Shown piece by piece: positions 7,219 through 16,289 of a DNA stretch of 18,087 nt; the first letter of the stretch is position 1; each line of letters opens with the position of its first letter. This DNA is from Pseudomonadota bacterium. Its GTDB lineage: Bacteria; Pseudomonadota; Alphaproteobacteria; Rhizobiales; Phreatobacteraceae. Made by a program: the position numbers and the translations under genes. The stretch is taken from positions 1 through 18,087 of the forward strand of contig JAEZGJ010000194.1 in assembly GCA_023416965.1 (NCBI GenBank). Direction: 5' to 3'. The notes under the pieces were generated by a model. The model was not told the DNA's origin. It searched no databases and saw only the letters and a program-made list of their open reading frames with translations.

Positions 7219-8087
7219 CCGCTGCCACCTTTGCCGCCCATCGCTTCGCGCCCTTCCTCGTGGCAGCCCTCGGCATCTTCCTGCTGTCGGTGATGGACGC
7301 GCTGATCAAGGGCGTCGCCAACACCCATCCGACGGCGCAGATCGTCTTCATGCGCTATGCCTGCGGCATGCCCTGGGCCATCGGCTTCTTCCTCTGGACC
7401 CGGCCGCCCGCGCCGACCGGCGAAATGGTGCGCGCCCATCTGCTGCGCGGCGTCCTCGTCGCCATCACCGCCTTCCTGTTCTTCTATGCGCTGGCGACCC
7501 TGCCCCTGGCCGAGGCCATTACCCTGGCCTTCCTGTCGCCGCTGTTCCTGGCCGTCCTCGCCTCGCTCATCCTCAAGGAGCCGATCCAGAAGCCGGTGCT
7601 CGTCGCCATCCTCGTGGGGTTCGTCGGCATGGCGATCATCGTCGCCGGCAAGGTGGGCGGCGGCGAGTTCGACCTCGTCCGCGTGCTCGGCATTGCCGCG
7701 GCGGTCTCCTCGGCGCTGGCCTATGCGGCGAACCTCGTGCTGCTCAGGAAGCGCGCCCAGACCGATCCCTTCGGTCTCATCATCCTGTTCCAGAACCTGT
7801 TTCCGCTTATCATCATCGCCCCCTTCGCCTGGCTCGTCTGGGAAGTCCCGGAGGCGCGGTCCTGGGGGATCTTCCTCGGCATCGGCGCCTTCGGACTCGC
7901 CGGTCACCTCTGCATGGCCTGGGCCTTCAAGCATGCCGCCGCCGGGCCGCTCGGCGTCATCGAATATACCGCGCTCATCTGGAGCGCGGGCCTCGGCTAC
8001 CTCGCCTTCTCGGAAGTGCCGGCCTGGACGACCTGGGCGGGCGCCGCCCTCATCATCCTCGCCTGCCTCACCGCCATGCGGCGGTAG
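7215..8087 (+). CDS. EamA/DMT-family transporter
   Basis: The 290-residue product has about ten predicted membrane segments arranged as two EamA repeats (about 12-140 and 152-285), as in the drug/metabolite transporter superfamily. Typical features are the early SVMDALIKGVA, the end of repeat one LATLPLAEAITLAFLSPLFL near 94-113 with the acidic and proline positions of the family, and the matching GPLGVIEYTALIWSAGLGYL near 245-264. It lies in the inner membrane and probably exports a small metabolite or amino acid; the substrate is unknown. The ATG overlaps the stop of the TauE/SafE gene by 4 bases, so both form one operon. The gene ends before the convergent thioesterase gene, with hairpins between. 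Confidence 0.9.
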   Translation: MTAATFAAHRFAPFLVAALGIFLLSVMDALIKGVANTHPTAQIVFMRYACGMPWAIGFFLWTRPPAPTGEMVRAHLLRGVLVAITAFLFFYALATLPLAEAITLAFLSPLFLAVLASLILKEPIQKPVLVAILVGFVGMAIIVAGKVGGGEFDLVRVLGIAAAVSSALAYAANLVLLRKRAQTDPFGLIILFQNLFPLIIIAPFAWLVWEVPEARSWGIFLGIGAFGLAGHLCMAWAFKHAAAGPLGVIEYTALIWSAGLGYLAFSEVPAWTTWAGAALIILACLTAMRR

Positions 8088-8115
8088 GGGCCAGGAAACG
8101 CCCCCCGCACCCTGC

Positions 8116-8131
8116 CCTCGCGGTCGCGAGG
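8116..8131. other. Stem-loop between convergent genes
   Basis: CCTCGCG (8116-8122) and CGCGAGG (8125-8131) form a perfect 7-bp stem with a 2-base gap, which as RNA would open to a 4-base loop. It lies 29 bases after the EamA-type gene. No T-run follows on either strand. Confidence 0.45.
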
Positions 8132-8213
8132 AGAGAGGGACTTCAACGTCGCCGACAGGATCTGAGAGCGTTGTGCCTGGCTCGACCGCTGCCCGGCGAG
8201 CACGGCGTCAAAG

Positions 8214-8239
8214 TACCCTCCCCGTACAGCGGGAGGGTA
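8214..8239. repeat. REP-like stem-loop between convergent genes
   Basis: TACCCTCCC (8214-8222) and GGGAGGGTA (8231-8239) are perfect 9-bp inverted repeats with an 8-base loop, followed by a TGGGTGGGG tail. The pattern resembles intergenic CCCTCCCC-type repeats common in Hyphomicrobiales. It may serve as a two-way transcript end for the EamA-type and thioesterase genes. Confidence 0.5.
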
Positions 8240-8266
8240 TGGGTGGGGCGTTCCACGTCGTCGTCC

Positions 8267-8767
8267 TCAGCCCGCCGCCGGAACCCGCGCCTCGAAGATC
8301 ATGCAGGTTTCGCTGGCATGGGCGATGAGCCGGCCCTTGCCGTCGACGAGCCTCGCCTCGGAGGTCGCGATCCGCGATCCCGCATGGATGACCTTGCCCT
8401 CGCAGCGCACCCGGCCGGTTTCCGGCATCAGCGCCCGGACATAGTTCACCTTCATCTCGACGGTCGTATAGCCCTGCCCCGCCTTGATGATGGTGTGCAC
8501 GCAGCAGCCGAGCGCCGAGTCGAGGATGGTGGCCGTCCAGCCGCCGTGGATCGTGCCCAGCGGATTGAAGAAGTCGGCCGTCGGGGCGCCCTCGAACACC
8601 GCCCGGCCGCGATCGACCTCGGTCAGGATGAAGCCCATGGAACGGGCGATGGGCGGCGCGGGATAGCGCCCGTCCAGCATGCCGCGCAGAAAGTCGATGC
8701 CGTCCTGGCCGGTGGCCTCCGCCATGTCGACGACTCCATAGCGGAGGGCGGGAGAGGCGGCAGTCAT
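8267..8767 (-). CDS. PaaI-family acyl-CoA thioesterase (hotdog fold)
   Basis: The 166-residue product has a single hotdog domain at about 40-160. The motif NPLGTIHGGWTATILDSALG (68-87) contains the conserved N, HGG and D positions used by PaaI-like thioesterases to cleave acyl- or aryl-CoA thioesters in the cytosol. The natural substrate is not evident and no phenylacetate genes are near. The first 20 residues are not conserved; an alternative ATG (residue 15) is possible. The chosen ATG has GGAG (8774-8777 on the plus strand) 6 bases upstream. It lies 74 bases downstream of the GGDEF-EAL gene on the same strand and could be in its operon, or use its own promoter in that gap. A 5-bp inverted repeat, TCGTG/CACGA, also lies there. 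Confidence 0.88.
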   Translation of the reverse strand: MTAASPALRYGVVDMAEATGQDGIDFLRGMLDGRYPAPPIARSMGFILTEVDRGRAVFEGAPTADFFNPLGTIHGGWTATILDSALGCCVHTIIKAGQGYTTVEMKVNYVRALMPETGRVRCEGKVIHAGSRIATSEARLVDGKGRLIAHASETCMIFEARVPAAG

Positions 8768-8841
8768 GGCAGTCTCCGAAGCGTGTCGTGTAACTGCACG
8801 ATAAGGGGCCGCATCTCCCCGGTCAACGCGAGCCGTCGATG

Positions 8842-11193
8842 TCAGGCCGCCGCGGCGCCGCGCAATCCGCCGCCGAACTCGTCGGCAAAGCCGGCAATGA
8901 ACCCGGGCACCGCTTCGGCGGCCAAGGTCCTCGCGAAGTAGTAGCCCTGCGCCTGATCACAGCCGAGTTCACGCACCCAGGCGAGGTCCGCCGCCGTCTC
9001 GACGCCCTCGGCCGTGGTGACGAAGCCGAGGCTCGTGGCGATGCCGACGATGGCCTCGACCACCGCCTTGCGGTTCTCCGGATCGGTCGCTCCCGAAACG
9101 AAGGAGCGGTCGATCTTGAGCTTCTGGATAGGGAAGCGCGTGAGATAGCCGAGCGAGGAGAACCCGGTGCCGAAATCGTCGAGCGCGATGCGTATTCCGA
9201 GGGTGCGCATGTCGGCGAGGAAGCGGCCGCTCTCGGTCAGCTTGTTCATGAACAGGGCTTCGGTGATCTCGACCTCCAGCCTGTCGGCGGACAGATGGCT
9301 CACTGCCAGCGCCTGGGCCACGTGATTGAGGAGCGCGACGGACCCGAACTGTGCGGGCGAGATGTTCACCGCCACCCGGAGCGGCTTCGGCCAGGCAGCG
9401 GCGTCGAGGCAGGCGCGGCGCAGCACCCAGGCGCCGATGGGCTCGATGAGGCCGGATTCCTCTGCGATCGGCACGAAGGCATCGGGCGACAGCAGGCCGC
9501 GCTGGGGATGCTGCCAGCGCAGGAGCGCCTCGAAGCCGACGATGGAGCCTGCCCGGATATCGATGATCGGCTGGTAGACGAGGCGCAACTGGTTGCCGTC
9601 GAGGGCGGCGCGCAGGTCCTCCTGCAGCAGCCGGCGCTCCTCGGCCTCGCGATGCATCAGGTCGTCGAAGACCGCAGCCACGCCCCGGCCGCTGTCCTTG
9701 GCGCGATAGAGGGCGAGGTCGGCGTTGCGTATGAGATCGTCGATCGTGTCGCTGTCGCCCGGGCCGAAGGCTATCCCCATGCTGGCACCGACAGTGATGC
9801 GCGCCCCGTCGATGGTCCTGGAACGGCTGATCCGCGCGATGAGTCGCCCGGCGAGATCGACAACCTCGGACCGGCGGGTGAAATCGCTGACCAGCATGCC
9901 GAATTCGTCGCCGCCGAACCGACCGAACACGACGCCCTGGTCGACGAGTTCTCGGAGGTCGCGGGACACGGCCATCAGCAGGGCGTCCCCGACGGGATGA
10001 CCGAGCGTGTCGTTCACCGCCTTGAACTGGTCGAGGTCGAGGCAGGCGAGGGCGAAGCTGCTGCCGTTACGCCGCGCGGTCTCGAGGCGAAGCGCCGCGA
10101 GCTCGCGGAACCGGGCGCGGTTCGGGAGACCGGTCAGCATGTCCGTCGAGGCCATCCAGGCCACCTTCTGGCTGGCGAGCTTCCGGTCGGTGATGTCGGA
10201 GCCGACGCCGCGCCAGCCCAGATGCCAGCCGGTTTCGTCAAAGAGCGGCTTGGCGGTGAGCGACCACCAGCGCGGCTCCCCGGCGATCTCCACCTGGATG
10301 TCGAGGTCACGGAACGGCTGCCGCCGGGCGATGGCGAGGCGCAGCGCCTGTCCGGTCTCCGCGTCGGCCATCTCGATGATGCGGCGTCCCACCAGCGACT
10401 GGCCGGGAACGCCGGCGACCTCCCCGAAGCGGGGAGAGTGCTGCACGATGGCAAAGCCGGAATCGGTCTCGAACAGCCAGTCCGATCCGTGTTGCTCGAA
10501 CTCGTTGAGCAGCAGTTCGATGATCTCGCCGCGCTCCTTGAGAGTGGCTTCGGCGCGGAACCGCTCGGTGAAGAGGCGCGACGAATTGGCCACGCTCTGC
10601 ATCACGATGCCGGCATAGGCGAGGAGCAGCACGGTGATCAGGGCGACGTACCCATTGCCCGTCTCGATCAGGCCGATGACCGAACCGGCGGAGAGGATGG
10701 CGACATAGGCATAGGCGGCGGGGGGGATCGTCGCGAGCGCGAAGCCGCCGGCGCAGATCATGCCGGTGACGAGGCAGGCGATGACCAGCTGGTCCCCCGG
10801 CGGGACGATGCCGAACCACAGAACGGGCACCATCGCCCAGAGGGTTGCCAGAGCCGCGGCATGGTAGGTGGCGCGACGAATGGCGCGGGACGAGGCCTTG
10901 AGCCTCGGCCGGCGGCCCCGGCGCTTGAACCAGGTTCGCGTCGTCACCAGCACCACCGCCAGAATGGTGGCGGCCCAGGCTCCGAGGGCGAAGGGATTTG
11001 CCTCCTCGCGGGCCACGAGGACGACGACCACGGCATTGATCAGGTTGGCCGCCATTGTGAGCGGCGAGAAGCGCGACACCGCGTGAATCTGGGCGGCCCG
11101 GACCCTCCCTTCGTGCGCGGATCTGGCCGGCCGGTCCTTGTGCCAGTCCTCCCAGGCATTGCGAATGCGGGTCAGGGAGGAGGAAGGCGTCAC
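8842..11193 (-). CDS. Membrane-anchored PAS-GGDEF-EAL cyclic di-GMP protein
   Basis: This 783-residue inner-membrane protein combines several parts. Residues 45-203 hold about five or six membrane segments, about 235-340 form a PAS/PAC sensor ending in WRGVGSDITDRK, about 345-510 form a GGDEF domain, and about 518-770 an EAL domain. The cyclase motif is intact (FGRFGGDEFGML, about 423-434), but the usual RxxD inhibitory site before it is missing. The phosphodiesterase residues look intact: FEALLRW, VNISPAQF, EITEALF, ALDDFGTGFSSLGYL, KIDRSF, AEGVET and AQGYYF. So it could make or break cyclic di-GMP. I prefer GTG at 11193, which has GGAG 6 bases upstream; a TTG at 11244 would add 17 residues but has no ribosome site. 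The MarR gene lies 85 bases upstream. Confidence 0.93.
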   Translation of the reverse strand: MTPSSSLTRIRNAWEDWHKDRPARSAHEGRVRAAQIHAVSRFSPLTMAANLINAVVVVLVAREEANPFALGAWAATILAVVLVTTRTWFKRRGRRPRLKASSRAIRRATYHAAALATLWAMVPVLWFGIVPPGDQLVIACLVTGMICAGGFALATIPPAAYAYVAILSAGSVIGLIETGNGYVALITVLLLAYAGIVMQSVANSSRLFTERFRAEATLKERGEIIELLLNEFEQHGSDWLFETDSGFAIVQHSPRFGEVAGVPGQSLVGRRIIEMADAETGQALRLAIARRQPFRDLDIQVEIAGEPRWWSLTAKPLFDETGWHLGWRGVGSDITDRKLASQKVAWMASTDMLTGLPNRARFRELAALRLETARRNGSSFALACLDLDQFKAVNDTLGHPVGDALLMAVSRDLRELVDQGVVFGRFGGDEFGMLVSDFTRRSEVVDLAGRLIARISRSRTIDGARITVGASMGIAFGPGDSDTIDDLIRNADLALYRAKDSGRGVAAVFDDLMHREAEERRLLQEDLRAALDGNQLRLVYQPIIDIRAGSIVGFEALLRWQHPQRGLLSPDAFVPIAEESGLIEPIGAWVLRRACLDAAAWPKPLRVAVNISPAQFGSVALLNHVAQALAVSHLSADRLEVEITEALFMNKLTESGRFLADMRTLGIRIALDDFGTGFSSLGYLTRFPIQKLKIDRSFVSGATDPENRKAVVEAIVGIATSLGFVTTAEGVETAADLAWVRELGCDQAQGYYFARTLAAEAVPGFIAGFADEFGGGLRGAAAA

Positions 11194-11278
11194 ACAGGTC
11201 TCCGGCGGCAGCAAACGACCATCCGCACAGTGATCCAACGGCAATTAAGAAACATTCAAACGATTCAGTTGTGCGGCC

Positions 11279-11791
11279 TCAGCCGCAGCGGCCGTCCGTG
11301 ACCGAGCGGCGGATGGCACGCAGGCCGTCCCGGGTGCGGCCCCATACATCAGCGCCGACCGCCTCCTCCATCTTCGCGTGCTCGGATTCCCACAAGGGAA
11401 TCGCCGCCGAGAGCAGCGCCGCGCCCGCTTCGGTGAGCGCCGGCCGCACCGCCCGTCCCTGGCCGGTCGAGACGCTGACGAGCCCGGCCGCCTCCAGGCG
11501 CTTCAGGTTGCGCGTCATCGTGGTGCGGTCGAGCGCGAGAGCCTCCGACAGCGCCGTCACGGAATTGGTCTTCGCGACCGCGAGGGCGGCGAGGATGTTG
11601 AACTGGGTGACCTCGAGCCCTAGCGGCGCGAGCGCCCGGTTGTAGGCGCGCGTCACGGCATGGGCCGTCATCCGCGTCTGGTAGCAGATGCACGACCGTG
11701 CGATGCGGCTGACCGTCGCCTCGTCGGGGGCGCCGCAGGGCGACTCCGCTGCGGGCTGGAGCTTGGACATGGGGCTGGTCACCGTCGTCAT
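11279..11791 (-). CDS. MarR-family transcriptional regulator
   Basis: The 170-residue product is a MarR winged helix-turn-helix repressor. The recognition region is TALSEALALDRTTMTRNLKRLEAAGLVSVS followed by the wing GQGRAVRPALTEAG, read in segments over about residues 80-125. An N-terminal helix has a C-x-C pair (SRIARSCICYQTR, C34 and C36), a place where some MarR relatives sense thiols or oxidants; that role is only a guess here. The frame is open upstream to 11923, but that GTG lies inside the groESL operator and lacks a ribosome site, so ATG at 11791 is preferred (ATG at 11770 is also possible). The gene is divergent from groESL and lies upstream of the GGDEF-EAL gene on the same strand, its most likely local target. 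Confidence 0.88.
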   Translation of the reverse strand: MTTVTSPMSKLQPAAESPCGAPDEATVSRIARSCICYQTRMTAHAVTRAYNRALAPLGLEVTQFNILAALAVAKTNSVTALSEALALDRTTMTRNLKRLEAAGLVSVSTGQGRAVRPALTEAGAALLSAAIPLWESEHAKMEEAVGADVWGRTRDGLRAIRRSVTDGRCG

Positions 11792-11871
11792 GGTGTCACG
11801 ATCCGGCGCGAGAGGTCCGGCGTCAAGGCATGTGGGGTTCCCCGGCCGTTTTAACCATAGATCGGTCTGTC

Positions 11872-11901
11872 CTTGACTCCCGATACCGCCCGGCCTATCT
11901 C
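11872..11901 (+). promoter_or_regulatory. groESL promoter, RpoH (sigma-32)-like
   Basis: CTTGACT (11872-11878) and CCTATCTC (11894-11901) lie with a 17-base spacer between TTGACT and TATCTC. This resembles the alphaproteobacterial RpoH consensus (CTTGAC and a C-rich TAT -10 box) and would also do as a sigma-70 promoter. Transcription should start just before the CIRCE element. Confidence 0.75.
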
Positions 11902-11912
11902 CACGGCGGGCA

Positions 11913-11939
11913 TTAGCAGTCACTTGAGGTGAGTGCTAA
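11913..11939. promoter_or_regulatory. CIRCE operator (HrcA site)
   Basis: TTAGCAGTC (11913-11921), nine bases, then GAGTGCTAA (11931-11939) matches the CIRCE consensus TTAGCACTC-N9-GAGTGCTAA at all but one position (G instead of C at 11919). It lies just downstream of the predicted groESL promoter, the usual place for HrcA repression. Confidence 0.95.
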
Positions 11940-12009
11940 CAGCCCCGGCCGACGGGCCGCCAAACATTTCCGCGGCCCGGGGGCCGCTCATGTCAGGGAC
12001 ACCAGATCC

Positions 12010-12300
12010 ATGAAGTTCCGTCCGCTGCACGACCGCGTGGTCGTCCGCCGCCTCGAGGGCGAAGAGAAGACCAAGGGTGGCATCATCATCCCGGATACCG
12101 CCAAGGAGAAGCCGCAGGAGGGTGAAGTCCTGGCGGTGGGTCCGGGCGGCCGCGACGAGGCCGGCAAGCTGGTCCCGCTCGACGTCAAGAAGGGCGACAA
12201 GGTGCTGTTCGGCAAGTGGTCGGGCACCGAAGTGAAGATCGACGGTGTCGACCTCCTCATCATGAAGGAGAGCGACATCATGGGCGTGATCGCGAAGTAA
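12010..12300 (+). CDS. groES: Co-chaperonin GroES (Cpn10)
   Basis: The 96-residue product is a full-length GroES, the heptameric lid that caps GroEL in the cytosol. It starts MKFRPLHDRVVVRRLEG, has the mobile loop EEKTKGGIIIPDTAKEK at about 18-34 that contacts GroEL, and ends ESDIMGVIAK. The frame is open from 11929, but the ATG at 12010 starts the conserved protein; AGGGA (11995-11999) lies 10 bases upstream. groEL follows after 54 bases in the same operon. Control is by an RpoH-like promoter and the CIRCE operator upstream, so heat induction through both sigma-32 and HrcA is expected. Confidence 0.98.
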   Translation: MKFRPLHDRVVVRRLEGEEKTKGGIIIPDTAKEKPQEGEVLAVGPGGRDEAGKLVPLDVKKGDKVLFGKWSGTEVKIDGVDLLIMKESDIMGVIAK

Positions 12301-12354
12301 GTCGCGGACCGCTCTCTCCATCTCATTCATTCATTCCGACAGGAGTAAGCCACA

Positions 12355-13995
<1,641 letters not shown>

Positions 13996-14021
13996 TCCGG
14001 CCACCGGACTCAGAGCTACGG

Positions 14022-14047
14022 AAGGGGCGCCGCCAGGCGCCCCTTTT
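14022..14047 (+). terminator. Rho-independent terminator of groESL
   Basis: AAGGGGCGCC (14022-14031) and GGCGCCCCTT (14036-14045) make a perfect 10-bp stem with a GCCA loop, ending in TTTT (14044-14047). The 393-base gap from groEL to the TRAP operon contains this terminator, the second tail-plus-terminator copy at 14083-14176, and the upstream region of the TRAP operon. Confidence 0.88.
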
Positions 14048-14082
14048 CGTTGCGGCGGCCCATCTCTTGAAGAGGCGCGAGC

Positions 14083-14121
14083 CGGGCAAGTCCGGCGCGC
14101 GCGGGCGGCATGGACTTCTAA
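14083..14121 (+). pseudogene. Remnant of a second groEL 3' end
   Basis: In frame with ATG 14110-14112, this stretch reads RASPARAGGMDF and then a TAA stop. It closely resembles the true GroEL tail (SPAPAMPGGGGMGGMDF). The bases GGGCGGCATGGACTTCT (14103-14119) are identical to 13977-13993. No ribosome site or longer open frame supports expression. It looks like the leftover end of a tandem or deleted groEL copy; a local duplication of the tail alone is the alternative. Confidence 0.65.
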
Positions 14122-14146
14122 TCCAGCCGTCAAGGCTCAGTTGCGG

Positions 14147-14172
14147 AAGGGGCGCCGCGAGGCCCCCTTTTT
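14147..14172 (+). terminator. Second, duplicated groEL-type terminator
   Basis: AAGGGGCGCC (14147-14156) pairs with GGCCCCCTT (14161-14169) around a GCGA loop, with one bulged C, and is followed by a five-T run (14168-14172). It matches the groESL terminator and the bases around it, about 125 bases downstream of the first. Confidence 0.8.
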
Positions 14173-14292
14173 GTTGGGGGCCGGCCGGGCCGCCAAGAAC
14201 CCCACCCGGTCAGACCCGCCGCAGATTTTATGTGCACGCGGAGAAAGTCCTGTTCAGTCACGACACAAGGCGGTGACCGATGCGGCGAAGCT

Positions 14293-14318
14293 TGCACTTG
14301 ACCTTTTGACGCAGTGCA
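14293..14318. promoter_or_regulatory. Possible operator upstream of the TRAP operon
   Basis: TGCACT (14293-14298) and AGTGCA (14313-14318) form a 6-bp inverted repeat with 14 bases between. The spacer holds TTGACC and TTTTGACG, which resemble -35 boxes, but I see no good -10 partner. It lies 70 bases before dctP. Weak evidence. Confidence 0.3.
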
Positions 14319-14388
14319 TCAGTCTCTTCTCCCAGCGACATTAACGAGCCCGTTCACAAGGGCCTGACGTCGCAAGAGGAGACGCCCC

Positions 14389-15513
14389 ATGACTGAGACC
14401 CCTGCTTCGGCGGCGCCGAAGTCCGACCGCCGCCGCTTTCTCGCGCTCGCCGGCGCCACCGCAGCGGCGACCGTCGCCGCTCCCGCCGTGTCGAACGCCC
14501 AGACCGTCACGCTGCGCTTCCAGTCGACCTGGCCGCAGCGCGACATCTTCCACGAGTTCTGCAACGACTACGCCACCCGCGTGAACGCCATTTCCGGCGG
14601 GCGGCTTCGCCTCGAAGTGCTGGCGGCCGGCGCCGTCGTGCCCGCCTTCCAGCTCCAGGACGCCGTCCATGCCGGCATCCTCGACGGCGGCCACGGCGTC
14701 ACGGCCTACTGGTTCGGCAAGAACAAGGCCTATTCGCTGTTCGGCACGCCGCCTGCCTACGGGTGGGATGCCCACAACTTCCTGGGCTGGATGAACTATG
14801 GCGGCGGCTACGACCTCTACAACGAGCTGCTGACCCAGATCACCCGCGTCAACGTGGTCGGCTTCCTCACCGGGCCCATGCCCTGCCAGCCGCTCGGCTG
14901 GTTCAAGCGCGAGCTCACCCAGGCGAGCGACCTGCGCGGCCTGAAGTACCGGACGGTGGGTCTCGCCGCCGACCTGTTCAACGAGCTCGGCTCGGCGGTC
15001 ACCATCCTCGCCGGCGGCGAGATCGTGCCGGCCCTCGAGCGCGGCCTCATCGACGGTGCCGAGTTCAACAATCCGAGCTCGGACTCGATCCTCGGCTTCG
15101 CCGACGTGTCGAAGACCTACATGCTGCAGAGCTACCATCAGTCGGCCGAAGCCTTCGAGGTCATCTTCAACAAGGCCAAGTACGACGCGATGGGCGCCGA
15201 GCAGAAGGCGATCCTGAAATACGCCGCCGAATCCGCCTCCTCCGACATGTACTGGAAGGCGCTCGACCGCTACTCCAAGGATCTCGCCGCCCTTCGCGGC
15301 CGCGGCGTCAACGTCATCAAGACGCCCGACGCCATCCTCAAGGCCCAGCTCGAGGCCTGGGACAAGGTCGTCGCCCGGCTCTCGGCGGAAAACCCCTTCT
15401 TCAAGAAGGTCATCGACAGCCAGCGCGCCTGGGCCCAGCGCACCGTCGGCTTCGAGCGGATCAACACGCCGTCGCGCGAAATGTCCTACACGCACTTTTT
15501 CGGCGGCTCCTGA
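14389..15513 (+). CDS. TRAP transporter substrate-binding protein (DctP type, TakP/FcbT1-like)
   Basis: This 374-residue periplasmic protein captures a carboxylate for the TRAP permease encoded next to it. It has a twin-arginine signal (DRRRFLALAG, residues 13-22) with likely cleavage after SNA near residue 37. The mature part resembles binding proteins for 2-oxo acids or aromatic/monocarboxylic acids: FQSTWPQRD near the start, FGTPPAYGWDAHNFLGWMNY near 119-138, LKYRTVGLAADLF (with the arginine expected to bind the substrate carboxylate) near 185-197, and AGGEIVPALERGLIDGAEF near 206-224. The exact ligand is unknown. GAGGAG lies 9 bases before the ATG. A stem-loop follows the stop, before dctQ. 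Confidence 0.93.
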   Translation: MTETPASAAPKSDRRRFLALAGATAAATVAAPAVSNAQTVTLRFQSTWPQRDIFHEFCNDYATRVNAISGGRLRLEVLAAGAVVPAFQLQDAVHAGILDGGHGVTAYWFGKNKAYSLFGTPPAYGWDAHNFLGWMNYGGGYDLYNELLTQITRVNVVGFLTGPMPCQPLGWFKRELTQASDLRGLKYRTVGLAADLFNELGSAVTILAGGEIVPALERGLIDGAEFNNPSSDSILGFADVSKTYMLQSYHQSAEAFEVIFNKAKYDAMGAEQKAILKYAAESASSDMYWKALDRYSKDLAALRGRGVNVIKTPDAILKAQLEAWDKVVARLSAENPFFKKVIDSQRAWAQRTVGFERINTPSREMSYTHFFGGS

Positions 15514-15525
15514 TCCGCAGCGCAT

Positions 15526-15551
15526 GAAGGCGGCGGGCAACCGCCGCCTTC
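15526..15551 (+). other. Stable stem-loop between dctP and dctQ
   Basis: GAAGGCGGCGG (15526-15536) and CCGCCGCCTTC (15541-15551) form a perfect 11-bp stem closed by GCAA, a GNRA tetraloop. There is no T-run, so it is more likely an mRNA-stabilising or attenuating structure than a full terminator. It would favour more binding protein than permease, as is usual for such operons. Confidence 0.75.
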
Positions 15552-15602
15552 CGGCCGCCGGCGGTCCGACCGCCACCCTCCCGATCCCGCCTGGAATCTC
15601 CG

Positions 15603-16289
15603 ATGGCGCCCAATCCCATCTTCCTCTCCTTGCTGCTCGGCAGCTGGGCGTTGGTCTGCGCGGCCATTCTCTGGCTGATGATGCGCCGCGCCGGCACCGA
15701 CCGGCTGATGGCCCTGCTGCTGGCCGTGGACGACGTCTCCACCCTCATCGGCAAGACCGCCGCCTGGGCCATCGTCGTCCTCACCGTCGCCATCTGCTAC
15801 GAGGTCTTCGCCCGCTACATCCTGCAGGCCCCGACCATGTGGGCCTTCGACGTCAGCTACATGCTGTACGGCGTGCTCTTCATGCTGGCTGGGCCCTATG
15901 CGCTGGCCCGCAACGGCCATGTCCGCGGCGACTTCCTCTATCGGGAATGGCCGCCCCGCACCCAGGCCAAGCTCGACCTCGCCCTCTATTTCGTCTTCTA
16001 CTTCCCCGGCATCCTCGCCCTCTGCTACGCCGGCTTCACCTTCGCCAATTTCTCCTGGTTCATCTTCGAGCGCTCGGCTAATTCGCCGAACGGCCCCTAT
16101 GTCTTCCCCTTCAAGTCGCTCATCCCCCTTGTCGGGGGCCTGATGGTCGTCCAGGGGCTCGCCGAGGTGGTCCGCTGCGTCCTGTGCATCCGCACGGGCG
16201 AGTGGCCGCCGCGTCTCCACGACGTGGAGGAGACCGAGAAGATCATCCTCGAACAGGCCGAGGCGGCCAAGACGAAAGGGGCCGCCTGA
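15603..16289 (+). CDS. TRAP transporter small membrane subunit (DctQ type)
   Basis: The 228-residue inner-membrane protein is the small subunit of the TRAP permease. The DctQ domain covers about 50-200 with four membrane segments; the segment with YEVFARYIL and the following conserved RNGHVRGDFLYREWPPR (about 101-117) are typical. An extra hydrophobic N-terminal segment (about 6-27) and a charged C-terminal tail make it longer than the usual 160-190 residues. No strong ribosome site precedes the ATG, which fits low translation relative to dctP. Its TGA overlaps the ATG of the large subunit as TGATG, so the two are translationally coupled. Confidence 0.92.
   Translation: MAPNPIFLSLLLGSWALVCAAILWLMMRRAGTDRLMALLLAVDDVSTLIGKTAAWAIVVLTVAICYEVFARYILQAPTMWAFDVSYMLYGVLFMLAGPYALARNGHVRGDFLYREWPPRTQAKLDLALYFVFYFPGILALCYAGFTFANFSWFIFERSANSPNGPYVFPFKSLIPLVGGLMVVQGLAEVVRCVLCIRTGEWPPRLHDVEETEKIILEQAEAAKTKGAA

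Noticed and set aside
8214..8239. Intrinsic terminator for the EamA-type or thioesterase gene
   Set aside because: The stem is strong, but neither strand has a T-run after it, so I list it only as a REP-like stem-loop.
8839..11301. Plus-strand open frame of 820 codons opposite the GGDEF-EAL gene
   Set aside because: Its product is a low-complexity antisense shadow rich in E, G, R and A with no domain, while the minus strand encodes a complete, well-conserved signalling protein.
11792..11923. N-terminal extension of the MarR protein from GTG at 11923
   Set aside because: It would start inside the CIRCE element, lacks a ribosome site, and its residues are unlike MarR proteins.
14177..14388. 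Small RNA or riboswitch in the leader of the TRAP operon
   Set aside because: Apart from one weak inverted repeat and two -35-like boxes, I see no conserved fold or expression platform.
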